A DNA stretch of 64,000 nt from Streptomyces violaceoruber (GCF_033406955.1 NZ_CP137734.1:6386001-6450000), one strand, 5' to 3'; counted from the stretch's first letter, positions 8,718 to 17,164 are shown. Notes: generated by a model from the letters alone, not told the origin. Program-made: numbers and translations.

Positions 8718-9191
8718 GTGCCCCGCAGCCTGGCCAACGCCCCGATCATGATCCTCAACGGCCCCAACCTGAACCTGCTCGGCCAGCGCCAGCCGGAGAT
8801 CTACGGCTCCGACACCCTCGCCGACGTCGAGGCGCTGTGCGTGAAGGCGGCGGCCGCGCACGGCGGCACGGTGGACTTCCGGCAGTCCAACCACGAGGGC
8901 GAACTGGTCGACTGGATCCACGAGGCCCGGCTGAACCACTGCGGGATCGTGATCAACCCCGCCGCCTACTCGCACACGTCCGTCGCCATCCTGGATGCGC
9001 TCAACACCTGCGACGGGCTGCCGGTGGTGGAGGTCCACATCTCCAACATCCACCAGCGTGAGCCGTTCCGGCACCACTCCTACGTCTCGCAGCGCGCCGA
9101 CGGCGTCGTCGCGGGGTGCGGTGTGCAGGGGTACGTCTTCGGTGTGGAGCGGATCGCCGCCCTGGCCGGGGCGGGCTCGGCCAGGGCCTGA
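8718..9191 (+). CDS. aroQ: 3-dehydroquinate dehydratase, type II
   Basis: Third step of the shikimate pathway: dehydrates 3-dehydroquinate to 3-dehydroshikimate. The 157-residue product is full length for the type II dodecameric enzyme. It has the N-terminal MILNGPNLNLLGQRQPEIYG with the catalytic lid arginine and tyrosine, RQSNHEGELVDWIHEA, NPAAYSHTSVAI, and the catalytic-histidine strand VVEVHISNIHQREPFRHHS. GTG at 8718 is fixed by GGAGGA ending four bases upstream; the longer frame starting at 8652 is leader. Monocistronic, followed by a strong hairpin before a convergent gene. Confidence 0.96.
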   Translation: MPRSLANAPIMILNGPNLNLLGQRQPEIYGSDTLADVEALCVKAAAAHGGTVDFRQSNHEGELVDWIHEARLNHCGIVINPAAYSHTSVAILDALNTCDGLPVVEVHISNIHQREPFRHHSYVSQRADGVVAGCGVQGYVFGVERIAALAGAGSARA

Positions 9192-9198
9192 GGCGCCG

Positions 9199-9239
9199 GG
9201 GCCGCCGGCCGAGGGCGGGGGTCGGGGGGCCGGCGGCCC
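9199..9239. terminator. hairpin between aroQ and the MBL-fold gene
   Basis: GGGCCGCCGGCC (9199-9210) is exactly complementary to GGCCGGCGGCCC (9228-9239) around a 17-nt loop. It begins 7 nt after the aroQ stop and can serve aroQ and possibly the convergent gene. Confidence 0.6.
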
Positions 9240-9402
9240 GTGCCGCCCAGGAGCCGTCGTTCCTGTGCGGGGCTGCCACCAGTCGACCGCGCCAAGCCGG
9301 TGCGCGGGGAGCGGGTGCGGCCCGCGCGTGTGTGCGAACGCTTCACACGGGGCGCGTACGTCGGACGGGAGGGCGCGGGCGGGCACCTGACCCGCCCGCC
9401 CG

Positions 9403-10059
9403 TCACCAGCCCCGTGCCCGCCATTCCGGCAGGTGCGGCCGCTCCGCGCCGAGCGTCGTGTCGTTGCCGTGCCCGGGATAGACCCACGTCTCGTCCGGGA
9501 GCGTGTCGAAGACCTTGGTCTGCACGTCGTGGATGAGGCTCGCGAAGGCGTCCGGGTCCTTGAAGGTGTTCCCCACGCCGCCCGGGAACAGGCAGTCCCC
9601 GGTGAACACGTGGGGATGCCCGTGCGGGTCGTCGTAGACCAGGACGACGGAGCCCGGCGTGTGTCCGGCGATGTGGCGTGCGGTGAGTTCCACCTGCCCC
9701 ACCCGGATCGTGTCGCCGTCGTCGATCAGGACGTCGGTCGGCACCGGGATGCCCTCGGCGTCGTGCCGGCCGGCGTGGGTGCGGGCGCCGGTGGCCGCGA
9801 CGACCTCGGCGAGCGCCTGCCAGTGGTCGCCGTGCCGGTGTGTGGTGACGACGGAAGCGATGCCGTCGTCCCCGATCGTGCCGAGCAGGGTGTGCGCGTC
9901 GTTGGCGGCGTCGATCAGCAGTTGCTCGTCGGTGGCCCGGCAGCGCAGCAGATAGGCGTTGTTGTTCATCGGGCCGACCGCGACCTTGGTGATCATCAGG
10001 TCCTTGAGCTCGTGCACGTCGGCGGGCCCGCCGACCGTCACCTCTCCGCTGTACGTCAT
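9403..10059 (-). CDS. MBL-fold metallo-hydrolase (glyoxalase II-like)
   Basis: A 218-residue soluble zinc hydrolase. The signature THRHGDHWQAL (HxHxDH), an isolated His in AGHTPGSVVLVYD, and the late YPGHGNDTTLG form the binuclear metal site. Length and the HTPGS and PGHG motifs are those of glyoxalase II or persulfide dioxygenase-like proteins acting on thioesters or thiols; the natural substrate in mycothiol-using bacteria is not known from sequence. ATG at 10059 has TAGGCT exactly 7 nt upstream (10067-10072), so it is probably leaderless. Its neighbour is a mycothiol-type enzyme, which fits a thiol-detoxification role but does not prove it. Confidence 0.88.
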   Translation of the reverse strand: MTYSGEVTVGGPADVHELKDLMITKVAVGPMNNNAYLLRCRATDEQLLIDAANDAHTLLGTIGDDGIASVVTTHRHGDHWQALAEVVAATGARTHAGRHDAEGIPVPTDVLIDDGDTIRVGQVELTARHIAGHTPGSVVLVYDDPHGHPHVFTGDCLFPGGVGNTFKDPDAFASLIHDVQTKVFDTLPDETWVYPGHGNDTTLGAERPHLPEWRARGW

Positions 10060-10076
10060 GACGGCCAGCCTAGCGC

Positions 10077-10104
10077 CGGGAGGCGGCCGGCAGGCTGCCT
10101 CCCG
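10077..10104. terminator. GC-rich hairpin downstream of the mycothiol-type gene
   Basis: CGGGAGGCGGCC and GGCTGCCTCCCG pair around GGCA with one mismatch. It lies 16 nt past the end of the leftward gene and overlaps the promoter of the next leftward gene. Confidence 0.4.
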
Positions 10105-10119
10105 GTTGCTGACCGGGAC

Positions 10120-10806
10120 CTACAGCGGAGGCAGCGTCGGCAGCGCGCCGCCCTCCACCGTGAGCGCGGAGCCCGCACGGCGGCCGGCGAGCCAGCCGAG
10201 CAGATCGGCCGGGGGACCGGTGACGGTCACCTCGGGAGCGTCCGACTCCCGCCCCGTGGTCCACGCGCGCGTGCCGTCCGTGAGCCGGGTCGGCGGCACG
10301 TCGGGGTGACCGGCGAACCGGGCGGCGAGGAAGTCGGTCTCCCGCTCGGTGAACTCCGCGGGAAGGTCCTCCAGCTCGTAGCCGGCGCCCAGGTCCACGT
10401 GGTGCAGCTCCACCTCGGCCCACCTGCGGAACGGCACCCTGGAGGCCGAGTCCGTGACCCCGTTGCGCAGCTCCACCGTGCGCGTCCAGTCCGCGGGTGC
10501 GGCACCGACGTCCTGGAACCGGGCGGCGCTCTCGCGCACATCCGCGAGCTGGGCGTCGAGCGGGCGCGGGGCGTCCCGCTCGATGTCGGCGTCCCGGGCC
10601 TCGCCCGAGACGTACATGGGACGTCCTTCGAGGACGTTCACGAGGGCGTCGGCGTTGCGGGCGAGGTGGGCGAGGACGTGACCGCGACTCCAGCCGGGAA
10701 GCCGTGACGACTCCGTCACGAACGCGTTGTCCAGTTTCCCGACCGCGGTGAGCAGCCGATCGGTCGCGTCACGTACAGACGCCAGGTCATGAGCGTGATC
10801 CATCAT
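10120..10806 (-). CDS. maleylpyruvate isomerase-family, mycothiol-type (DinB fold) enzyme
   Basis: A 228-residue protein with an N-terminal four-helix DinB/MDMPI domain: LPGWSRGHVLAHLARNADAL holds a metal-ligand histidine and RWAEVELHHVDLGAGYE supplies two more. The C-terminal part (about 150-228) is the small alpha/beta domain common in actinobacterial members. Family members use mycothiol as cofactor; true maleylpyruvate isomerase is only one of many activities, so the reaction is unknown. The start at 10806 has TAGGGT exactly 7 nt upstream (10814-10819), indicating a leaderless transcript and excluding the longer N-terminus. Confidence 0.8.
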   Translation of the reverse strand: MMDHAHDLASVRDATDRLLTAVGKLDNAFVTESSRLPGWSRGHVLAHLARNADALVNVLEGRPMYVSGEARDADIERDAPRPLDAQLADVRESAARFQDVGAAPADWTRTVELRNGVTDSASRVPFRRWAEVELHHVDLGAGYELEDLPAEFTERETDFLAARFAGHPDVPPTRLTDGTRAWTTGRESDAPEVTVTGPPADLLGWLAGRRAGSALTVEGGALPTLPPL

Positions 10807-10926
10807 GCTGCTGACCCTAGACCGCGCCACACCTTCGGGTGAAGGTTGTGGACGACCCCCGCAATTCGAATGCACGTGCTATAAGGTCGACTGCGGCGTC
10901 GGGCATGCTGGGAAGTCGGGGTTTGT

Positions 10927-10957
10927 TGACAACCGGTGAATCCGACCGGCGTTGTCA
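10927..10957. promoter_or_regulatory. imperfect inverted repeat over the uvrA -35 region
   Basis: TGACAACCGG (10927-10936) faces CCGGCGTTGTCA (10946-10957), complementary apart from one bulged base. The right arm shares GTTGTCA with the -35 block of the uvrA promoter, so a dyad-binding regulator could compete there, or the TGACAAC arm could be a reverse-oriented copy of the same element. Confidence 0.45.
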
Positions 10958-10974
10958 GTGGCTCCCCCTAGTCT
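10952..10974 (+). promoter_or_regulatory. RecA-NDp (PafBC-type) promoter of uvrA
   Basis: TTGTCAGTGG at 10952-10961, 7 nt, TAGTCT at 10969-10974. It matches the RecA-independent damage-inducible consensus over the -35 block and has the identical spacer seen at uvrB and uvrC. Predicted start of transcription is near 10981, giving a leader of about 49 nt. Confidence 0.82.
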
Positions 10975-11029
10975 GAGAAAGACGGGGGCCCCGCCCCTGT
11001 CACTTCTCTCAAGAAAGGTGCGGACCGGC

Positions 11030-14000
11030 GTGGCCGACCGTCTCATCGTCCGTGGCGCGCGCGAGCACAACCTGAAGAACGTCTCGCTCGACCTGCCTCG
11101 TGACTCGCTCATCGTCTTCACGGGCCTGTCCGGGTCGGGCAAGTCCTCCCTGGCCTTCGACACCATCTTCGCCGAGGGCCAGCGGCGCTACGTGGAGTCG
11201 CTCTCCTCCTACGCCCGGCAGTTCCTCGGCCAGATGGACAAGCCGGACGTCGACTTCATCGAGGGCCTCTCCCCGGCGGTCTCGATCGACCAGAAGTCGA
11301 CCTCGCGCAACCCGCGCTCCACGGTCGGCACCATCACCGAGGTCTACGACTACCTGCGCCTGCTCTTCGCCCGCATCGGCAAGCCGCACTGCCCCGAGTG
11401 CGGCCGGCCCATCTCGCGCCAGTCGCCGCAGGCCATCGTGGACAAGGTCCTGGAGCTGCCGGAGGGCAGCCGCTTCCAGGTGCTGTCGCCGCTGGTGCGC
11501 GAGCGCAAGGGTGAGTTCGTCGACCTCTTCGCCGACCTCCAGACCAAGGGCTACTCCCGCGCGCGGGTGGACGGCGAGACCGTCCAGTTGTCCAACCCGC
11601 CCACCCTGAAGAAGCAGGAGAAGCACACCATCGAGGTGGTCGTCGACCGCCTCACGGTGAAGGACTCCGCCAAGCGGCGCCTGACCGACTCCGTGGAGAC
11701 CGCGCTCGGCCTGTCCGGCGGCATGGTCGTGCTCGACTTCGTCGACCTCCCCGAGGACGACCCCGAGCGCGAGCGCATGTACTCCGAGCACCTGTACTGC
11801 CCTTACGACGACCTGTCCTTCGAGGAGCTGGAGCCCCGCTCCTTCTCCTTCAACTCGCCCTTCGGCGCCTGCCCCGACTGCTCCGGCATCGGCACGCGCA
11901 TGGAGGTCGACGCGGAGCTGATCGTCCCCGACGAGGACAAGTCCCTCGACGAGGGCGCCATTCACCCCTGGTCGCACGGGCACACCAAGGACTACTTCGG
12001 CCGACTGATCGGCGCCCTCGCCGACGCGCTCGGCTTCCGTACGGACATCCCCTTCGCGGGCCTGCCGCTGCGCGCCCGCAAGGCCCTGCTGTACGGCCAC
12101 AAGACCCAGGTCGAGGTCCGCTACCGCAACCGGTACGGCCGCGAGCGCCGGTACACCACGGCCTTCGAGGGCGCGATCCCCTTCGTCAAGCGCCGGCACA
12201 GCGAGGCGGAGAGCGACGCCAGCCGCGAGCGCTTCGAGGGCTACATGCGCGAGGTGCCCTGCCCCACCTGTCAGGGCACGCGCCTGAAGCCGCTCGTCCT
12301 CGCGGTCACCGTCATGGGCAAGTCGATCGCCGAGGTCTCGGCGATGTCCATCAGCGACTGCGCGGACTTCCTGGGCGAGCTGACGCTCAACGCCCGGGAC
12401 AAGAAGATCGCCGAGCGCGTGCTGAAGGAGGTCAACGAGCGGCTGCGCTTCCTGGTCGACGTCGGCCTGGACTACCTCTCGCTGAACCGCGCGGCGGGCA
12501 CCCTCTCCGGCGGCGAGGCCCAGCGCATCCGGCTGGCCACCCAGATCGGCTCCGGACTCGTCGGCGTGCTGTACGTCCTCGACGAGCCGTCCATCGGCCT
12601 GCACCAGCGCGACAACCACCGGCTGATCGAGACCCTCGTCCGGCTCCGGGACATGGGCAACACCCTGATCGTCGTCGAGCACGACGAGGACACCATCAAG
12701 GTCGCCGACTGGATCGTCGACATCGGCCCCGGCGCGGGCGAGCACGGCGGCAAGGTGGTGCACAGCGGCTCCGTCAAGGAGCTGCTCGACAACGCCGAGT
12801 CGCAGACCGGCCTGTACCTGTCCGGGCGCAAGGCCATTCCGCTGCCCGACATCAGGCGCCCGCAGGACCCCTCCCGGCGGCTCACCGTGCACGGCGCCCG
12901 GGAGAACAACCTCCAGGACATCGACGTGTCCTTCCCGCTGGGCGTCTTCACGGCCGTCACCGGCGTCTCGGGATCCGGCAAGTCGACGCTGGTCAACGAC
13001 ATCCTGTACACCCACCTGGCCCGCGAGCTGAACGGCGCGCGGAACGTCCCCGGCAGGCACACGCGCGTGGACGGCGACGACCTCGTCGACAAGGTCGTCC
13101 ACGTCGACCAGTCGCCCATCGGCCGCACCCCGCGGTCGAACCCGGCCACGTACACCGGCGTCTTCGACCACATCCGCAAGCTGTTCGCGGAGACGACGGA
13201 GGCGAAGGTCCGGGGATACCTGCCCGGCCGCTTCTCCTTCAACGTCAAGGGCGGCCGCTGCGAGAACTGCGCGGGCGACGGCACCATCAAGATCGAGATG
13301 AACTTCCTCCCGGACGTCTACGTCCCGTGCGAGGTCTGCCACGGCGCCCGGTACAACCGGGAGACCCTGGAGGTCCATTACAAGGGCAAGTCCATCGCCG
13401 ACGTCCTGAACATGCCGATCGAGGAGGCGACCGACTTCTTCGAGGCGGTCCCCGCCATCTCCCGGCACATGAAGACCCTGAAGGACGTCGGCCTCGGCTA
13501 CGTCCGGCTCGGCCAGTCCGCGACCACCCTGTCCGGCGGCGAGGCCCAGCGCGTCAAGCTCGCCAGCGAGCTGCAGCGCCGCTCCACCGGGCGCACGGTG
13601 TACGTCCTGGACGAGCCGACCACGGGTCTGCACTTCGAGGACATCAGCAAGCTCCTGACGGTCCTCGGCGGCCTGGTCGACAAGGGCAACACGGTCATCG
13701 TCATCGAGCACAACCTCGACGTGATCAAGACCGCCGACTGGGTCGTCGACATGGGCCCCGAGGGCGGCGCCGGCGGTGGCCTGGTGGTCGCCGAAGGCAC
13801 GCCCGAGCAGGTCGCGGGCGTACCCGCCAGCCACACCGGCAAGTTCCTGCGGGACGTCCTGGGCGCCGACCGGGTCAGCGACGCCGCCCCCGTGACCAGG
13901 CTGCGCAAGGCGGCGAAGACGGTCGCGACCAAGGCCGCCGCCAAGAAGACCGCCACGAAGACGGTCACGGGCACGGCGGCCAAGAAGGCGACCGCCACCA

Positions 14001-14074
14001 GGACGGCCAAGACAGCGGTCAAGAAGGCCGCCAAGCCCGCCGCGAAGAAGACCACGCGGACGAGCAAGGCCTGA
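11030..14074 (+). CDS. uvrA: excinuclease ABC subunit UvrA
   Basis: ATP-driven dimeric DNA-damage sensor of nucleotide excision repair. The 1014-residue product has two ABC modules: Walker A GLSGSGKSS near residue 30 and GVSGSGKST near 645, signatures LSGGEAQRIRLA and LSGGEAQRVKLA, and Walker B regions ending LDEPSIGLH and LDEPTTGLH. Zinc modules are seen as CPYDD...CPDC and CENC...CEVC. The last 58 or so residues (from about 957) form a lysine/alanine/threonine-rich tail like histone H1, beyond the usual UvrA end. GTG at 11030 gives the standard MADRLIVRGAREHNLKN start with AAGAAAGG upstream. uvrB and uvrC lie elsewhere in the window under the same promoter class. Confidence 0.97.
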   Translation: MADRLIVRGAREHNLKNVSLDLPRDSLIVFTGLSGSGKSSLAFDTIFAEGQRRYVESLSSYARQFLGQMDKPDVDFIEGLSPAVSIDQKSTSRNPRSTVGTITEVYDYLRLLFARIGKPHCPECGRPISRQSPQAIVDKVLELPEGSRFQVLSPLVRERKGEFVDLFADLQTKGYSRARVDGETVQLSNPPTLKKQEKHTIEVVVDRLTVKDSAKRRLTDSVETALGLSGGMVVLDFVDLPEDDPERERMYSEHLYCPYDDLSFEELEPRSFSFNSPFGACPDCSGIGTRMEVDAELIVPDEDKSLDEGAIHPWSHGHTKDYFGRLIGALADALGFRTDIPFAGLPLRARKALLYGHKTQVEVRYRNRYGRERRYTTAFEGAIPFVKRRHSEAESDASRERFEGYMREVPCPTCQGTRLKPLVLAVTVMGKSIAEVSAMSISDCADFLGELTLNARDKKIAERVLKEVNERLRFLVDVGLDYLSLNRAAGTLSGGEAQRIRLATQIGSGLVGVLYVLDEPSIGLHQRDNHRLIETLVRLRDMGNTLIVVEHDEDTIKVADWIVDIGPGAGEHGGKVVHSGSVKELLDNAESQTGLYLSGRKAIPLPDIRRPQDPSRRLTVHGARENNLQDIDVSFPLGVFTAVTGVSGSGKSTLVNDILYTHLARELNGARNVPGRHTRVDGDDLVDKVVHVDQSPIGRTPRSNPATYTGVFDHIRKLFAETTEAKVRGYLPGRFSFNVKGGRCENCAGDGTIKIEMNFLPDVYVPCEVCHGARYNRETLEVHYKGKSIADVLNMPIEEATDFFEAVPAISRHMKTLKDVGLGYVRLGQSATTLSGGEAQRVKLASELQRRSTGRTVYVLDEPTTGLHFEDISKLLTVLGGLVDKGNTVIVIEHNLDVIKTADWVVDMGPEGGAGGGLVVAEGTPEQVAGVPASHTGKFLRDVLGADRVSDAAPVTRLRKAAKTVATKAAAKKTATKTVTGTAAKKATATRTAKTAVKKAAKPAAKKTTRTSKA

Positions 14075-14080
14075 GCCCTA

Positions 14081-14122
14081 CGGCGCCGGGCCCCACGGGA
14101 ACATCCGTGGGGCCCGGCGCCG
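14081..14122 (+). terminator. strong terminator after uvrA
   Basis: A perfect 18-bp stem: CGGCGCCGGGCCCCACGG (14081-14098) with its complement at 14105-14122 around loop GAACAT. It starts 7 nt after the uvrA stop codon. Confidence 0.85.
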
Positions 14123-14124
14123 TC

Positions 14125-14310
14125 CGCGCGGCCGGACACGCAGGCGCCCCTCGGCGCGGCAGGCCGCGCCCAGCTCATGGAACACCTCGGCGCGGGAACG
14201 CTGCGGCTGCTGCACGAGCCCCTGTCGCTGCCCGAGGAGGGCCGGCGGATCGTCGTGCACCTGCCCGCGTAAGACGCCACGGCCACCGCGCCACCGCCCT
14301 GGACCGGCTC
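14125..14310 (+). pseudogene. possible remnant of an HTH-regulator C-terminus
   Basis: One frame reads QLMEHLGAGTLRLLHEPLSL then PEEGRRIVVHLPA and stops at 14270; another frame continues with ATALDRLVHG. Joined, this looks like the end of an MmyB-like XRE regulator, where a strand-rich segment ends in an AEPGT...ALDRL-type tail. There is no start codon with a ribosome-binding site and no N-terminal half. I take it as a decayed fragment with a frameshift and stop; family assignment is weak. Confidence 0.3.
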
Positions 14311-14368
14311 GTCCACGGTCGCCGCCCCGGCGTCCTGCGGGCCGTCCGCCCGGCGGTCCGAGAGCGTC

Positions 14369-14454
<86 letters not shown>

Positions 14455-14487
14455 GCTGCGGCCGGTGCCGGCAGCGGCCGTTCTCCG

Positions 14488-15396
14488 TCAGACGGCGACC
14501 TCATGGGCGTACGGCGGTTCCGCGCCCGCGCGGGAACAGGTGACCGCCGCGGCGCGGGCGGCGAAGCCCAGCAGCCCGGCCCAGCCGTCCGGACCCAGGG
14601 CGGCCAGGTCCGCGTCGCGGAGAGCGCCCCGCGCCGCGAGGCCGTGCAGGAGTGCCGCGTTCACCGTGTCGCCCGCCCCGATCGTGTCCGCCACCTCGAC
14701 GCGCTCGCCCGGCACCGTGTACTCGCCCCCGTCCCGGGTGAAGGCCGTCAGCCCGTCGCCGCCCCGCGTGACCACGACCGCGGCCGGTCCCGCCGCGAGC
14801 CACTCCCGGGGCGTGCCGCCGAGCCACTCGGCGTCCTCGGCGGACAGCTTCAGCAGCGACACCGACGGCAGCCAGCTCTTGAACCGGGCCCGGTAGGCGT
14901 CGGGGTCCGGGATCAGCCCGGCCCGGATGTTCGGGTCCAGCGCGGTGAACACACCCCGCGCGGCCGTCTCGCGCAACAGTTCCTCGTACGCGCTCGCGCC
15001 CGGCTCCAGGACCAGCGAACAGGTCCCGAAGGAGACGGCCCGGGTGCCGGACGGCAGCGCGGCGGGCAGCGCGAACATCCGGTCGGCCGTTCCCTCCACG
15101 TAGAAGGAGTACGCGGCCGAGCCGTCCGCGTCGAGCGACGCCACGGCGAGGGTCGTCGGCTCGGCCCCGCGCTGCACCGGAGAGACGTCGACGCCGGTCT
15201 CGCGCAGCCGGTCGAGCAGCGCCTCGCCGAAGCCGTCGTACGACACACGCGAGCAGAACGCGACGGGGGAACCGAGGCGGCCCAGCGCGACGGCCGTGTT
15301 GTACGGACCGCCCCCGAGCGCGGGCCGCAGCGCGGCGAGGGCGCCCGTGCCCTGCGGTACCAGGTCGATCAGTGCCTCACCGGCGACGACGATCAC
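14488..15396 (-). CDS. PfkB family carbohydrate kinase (fructokinase-like)
   Basis: Ribokinase-superfamily sugar kinase of 302 residues. N-terminal VAGEALIDLVPQG, the GGGPYNTAVALGRLG substrate motif and the C-terminal signature EVADTIGAGDTVNAALLHGL with the anion hole and catalytic Asp are intact. The sugar cannot be fixed; GEALIDL is typical of fructokinases. GTG at 15396 follows AAAGGA and overlaps the stop of the upstream LacI-family gene by 4 nt (GTGA), so the two are co-transcribed and translationally coupled and the kinase is probably controlled by that regulator. Confidence 0.9.
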   Translation of the reverse strand: MIVVAGEALIDLVPQGTGALAALRPALGGGPYNTAVALGRLGSPVAFCSRVSYDGFGEALLDRLRETGVDVSPVQRGAEPTTLAVASLDADGSAAYSFYVEGTADRMFALPAALPSGTRAVSFGTCSLVLEPGASAYEELLRETAARGVFTALDPNIRAGLIPDPDAYRARFKSWLPSVSLLKLSAEDAEWLGGTPREWLAAGPAAVVVTRGGDGLTAFTRDGGEYTVPGERVEVADTIGAGDTVNAALLHGLAARGALRDADLAALGPDGWAGLLGFAARAAAVTCSRAGAEPPYAHEVAV

Positions 15397-16499
15397 GGGA
15401 GGGTCCTTTCGTGGGCCTTGGCGTGGGCTTTTCCGGACGGTCCGGCGACGTGCCCGGACTTCTCGGAGAGCGGTCCGGGCTGCTCGACACAGCCGCACGA
15501 GCCGCGGTGGACGAAGGTGCAGGGCAGTCGCAGGGTCCGCGCGGGCCGGTCCGGCTCGGCCAGGCGGTCGAGGAGCAGGCGGACGGCCTGCGCCCCGATG
15601 TCCCTGCTGGGCTGGGCGACCGCGGTGAGCCGGGGGGAGAAGAGATCGGCCCAGGCGAAGTCGTCGAAGCAGCACAGGGCGAGGTCACCGGGTACCGACA
15701 GGCCCCGGCTCCGCAGGGCGCGCAGGGCGCCGATGGTCATCGCGTTGTTGGCGGTGACCAGTGCGGTGGGCGGCACCGCCAGGGACAGCAGGTCTGCCGT
15801 GGCGCGCTCGCCGCCCGCCGCCTCGGAGTCGCCGTGGACCAGCAGCCGCTCGTCGAAGGGCAGCCCGGCGGCGGCGAGTCCGTGCCGGTAACCGGTGATC
15901 CGCTCGCGGGTCGTGCTGAGGCCGGGCCGGCCCGCGACCAGGCCGATCCGGCGGTGGCCCAGCCCGGCGAGATGGCCCACCAGGCCGGTGGTCGGCTCGG
16001 CGCCCTCGGCACCGACCTGGTCGAAGCGCGGGGCGTCCTCGCCCTCCGGCACGTCCACGATCCGGTCGAGGAACACGGCCGGCACCCGGTGGCGGGTGAG
16101 GTAGGAGACGAGCTCCCGGGGCTCGGCGGAGGGTGCGACGATCATGCCGTCCACGCGTCGCTCGTGCAGCAGCCGGACGACTTCGCGTTCGTGCGCGGGG
16201 TCCTCGTGCGGATCGGCGATGAGCAGGCCGTATCCGTGTTCCAGGGCACTGGCCTCGACGCCCTGGAGGATCTCCGTGAAGTACGGGTTGCTGATGGCCG
16301 ACACCGCCAGCCCGATGGAGCGGGTGCGGGAGGTCACCAGGGAACGGGCGAGGGTGTTCGTGGTGTAGCCCAGTTCCTCGACGGCGTCCAGTACCGCCCG
16401 GCGAGTGTGCGGCAGCACCGGACGGGTGTCGTTGAGCACGTGCGAGACCGTCGCCACCGAGACCCCGGCACTCCGCGCCACATCGGCCATGGTCGCCAC
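15393..16499 (-). CDS. LacI family transcriptional regulator
   Basis: A 368-residue repressor. The N-terminal HTH and hinge helix are clear: MADVARSAGVSVATVSHVLN then ELGYTTNTLARSLVTSRT. A periplasmic-binding-protein-like sugar-sensing domain follows (GLAVSAISNPYFTEILQGVE, HRRIGLVAGRPGLSTTRERI). The C-terminus is extended by about 30 residues with cysteines and histidines (FVHRGSCGC), often seen in Streptomyces members. The start at 16499 has GGGGG 7-11 nt upstream. It heads an operon with the sugar kinase and lies beside a 30-bp LacI-type palindrome, which suggests autoregulation. Confidence 0.93.
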   Translation of the reverse strand: MATMADVARSAGVSVATVSHVLNDTRPVLPHTRRAVLDAVEELGYTTNTLARSLVTSRTRSIGLAVSAISNPYFTEILQGVEASALEHGYGLLIADPHEDPAHEREVVRLLHERRVDGMIVAPSAEPRELVSYLTRHRVPAVFLDRIVDVPEGEDAPRFDQVGAEGAEPTTGLVGHLAGLGHRRIGLVAGRPGLSTTRERITGYRHGLAAAGLPFDERLLVHGDSEAAGGERATADLLSLAVPPTALVTANNAMTIGALRALRSRGLSVPGDLALCCFDDFAWADLFSPRLTAVAQPSRDIGAQAVRLLLDRLAEPDRPARTLRLPCTFVHRGSCGCVEQPGPLSEKSGHVAGPSGKAHAKAHERTLP

Positions 16500-16559
16500 C
16501 CGGACACCCCCTTAGCGTGCGGTCGCACCGTGGCCGGACCGTATCCCATGGCGCCGGGT

Positions 16560-16589
16560 CGCGTAAACGCTTGCGCAAGCGTTTACGCG
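16560..16589. promoter_or_regulatory. 30-bp perfect palindrome, double LacI-family operator
   Basis: The perfect palindrome contains GTAAACGCTTGC (16563-16574) directly followed by its complement GCAAGCGTTTAC (16575-16586). Each 12-mer carries the LacI/GalR core AANCGNTT, so two operators abut head to head. It lies 61 nt upstream of the LacI-family gene and 133 nt upstream of the divergent Rieske gene. Confidence 0.88.
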
Positions 16590-16721
16590 GGTGCCGGCGA
16601 AGGCCCCGCCGGGGACCCCCGCCCCGGGGGCACCCGGCCCTCGGAACCGCCCAAGGCGCCGGATATCGTCGCCCTGCACCCGCACACCCCGGCCCTGCCC
16701 GCCCCGACCCGTGGAGATCCC

Positions 16722-17147
16722 ATGCCCGGCCGTCCCGCCCCGAGCCGCCGTACCGTCCTGCGTTCGGCGGCCGCCACGCCCGTCGCCGGGCTCGGCCTGG
16801 CCGCCTGCTCCCCGGGCGACGACGGTGCCGCGCCGGCCAGGCCGACCGCGCCCGTGGACCTCGGCGCGGACGGAGACGTCGCCAAGGGCGCGACGAAGCT
16901 CTTCCCGGACGGGAACGTGGTGGTCAGCCGGGCCGCGGACGGCTCCCTGAAGGCGTTCAGCACGGTGTGCACGCACGCGGGGTGCCCCATCAGGAAGCTG
17001 GAGGGGACCAAGCTCGTCTGCAACTGCCACGGCAGTGAGTTCGACGCCCGTACCGGCGAGGTGCTGCACGCCCCGGCGACCGTGCCGCTCGTCGAACTGC
17101 CGGTCTCGGTCGAGCAGGGCCGGATCGTCGCGAGCCCCGGGACCTGA
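16722..17147 (+). CDS. Rieske (2Fe-2S) protein with Tat/lipoprotein signal
   Basis: A 141-residue exported iron-sulfur protein. The N-terminus SRRTVLRSAAATPVAGLGLA followed by AC combines a twin-arginine motif with a lipobox-like cysteine, so it is probably exported folded by Tat and anchored outside the membrane. The Rieske ligands are intact: CTHAGCPI and CNCHGSEFD, including the two disulfide cysteines. Spacing is that of small actinobacterial arsenite oxidase-like or ubiquinol-type Rieske proteins. No partner oxidase gene is adjacent, so its redox partner is unknown. ATG at 16722 follows GTGGAG; the long upstream open frame is a shadow of the regulator. Confidence 0.9.
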   Translation: MPGRPAPSRRTVLRSAAATPVAGLGLAACSPGDDGAAPARPTAPVDLGADGDVAKGATKLFPDGNVVVSRAADGSLKAFSTVCTHAGCPIRKLEGTKLVCNCHGSEFDARTGEVLHAPATVPLVELPVSVEQGRIVASPGT

Positions 17148-17164
17148 CCGGGACGGGCCGCGTC

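Noticed and set aside
10860..10885. Possible LexA (SOS) box near ATTCGAATGC upstream of uvrA
   Set aside because: It lacks the CGAAC-N4-GTTCG dyad; the RecA-NDp promoter explains the damage link better.
11009..13834. 941-codon minus-strand frame across uvrA
   Set aside because: Antiparallel shadow of uvrA with low-complexity composition and no ribosome-binding site.
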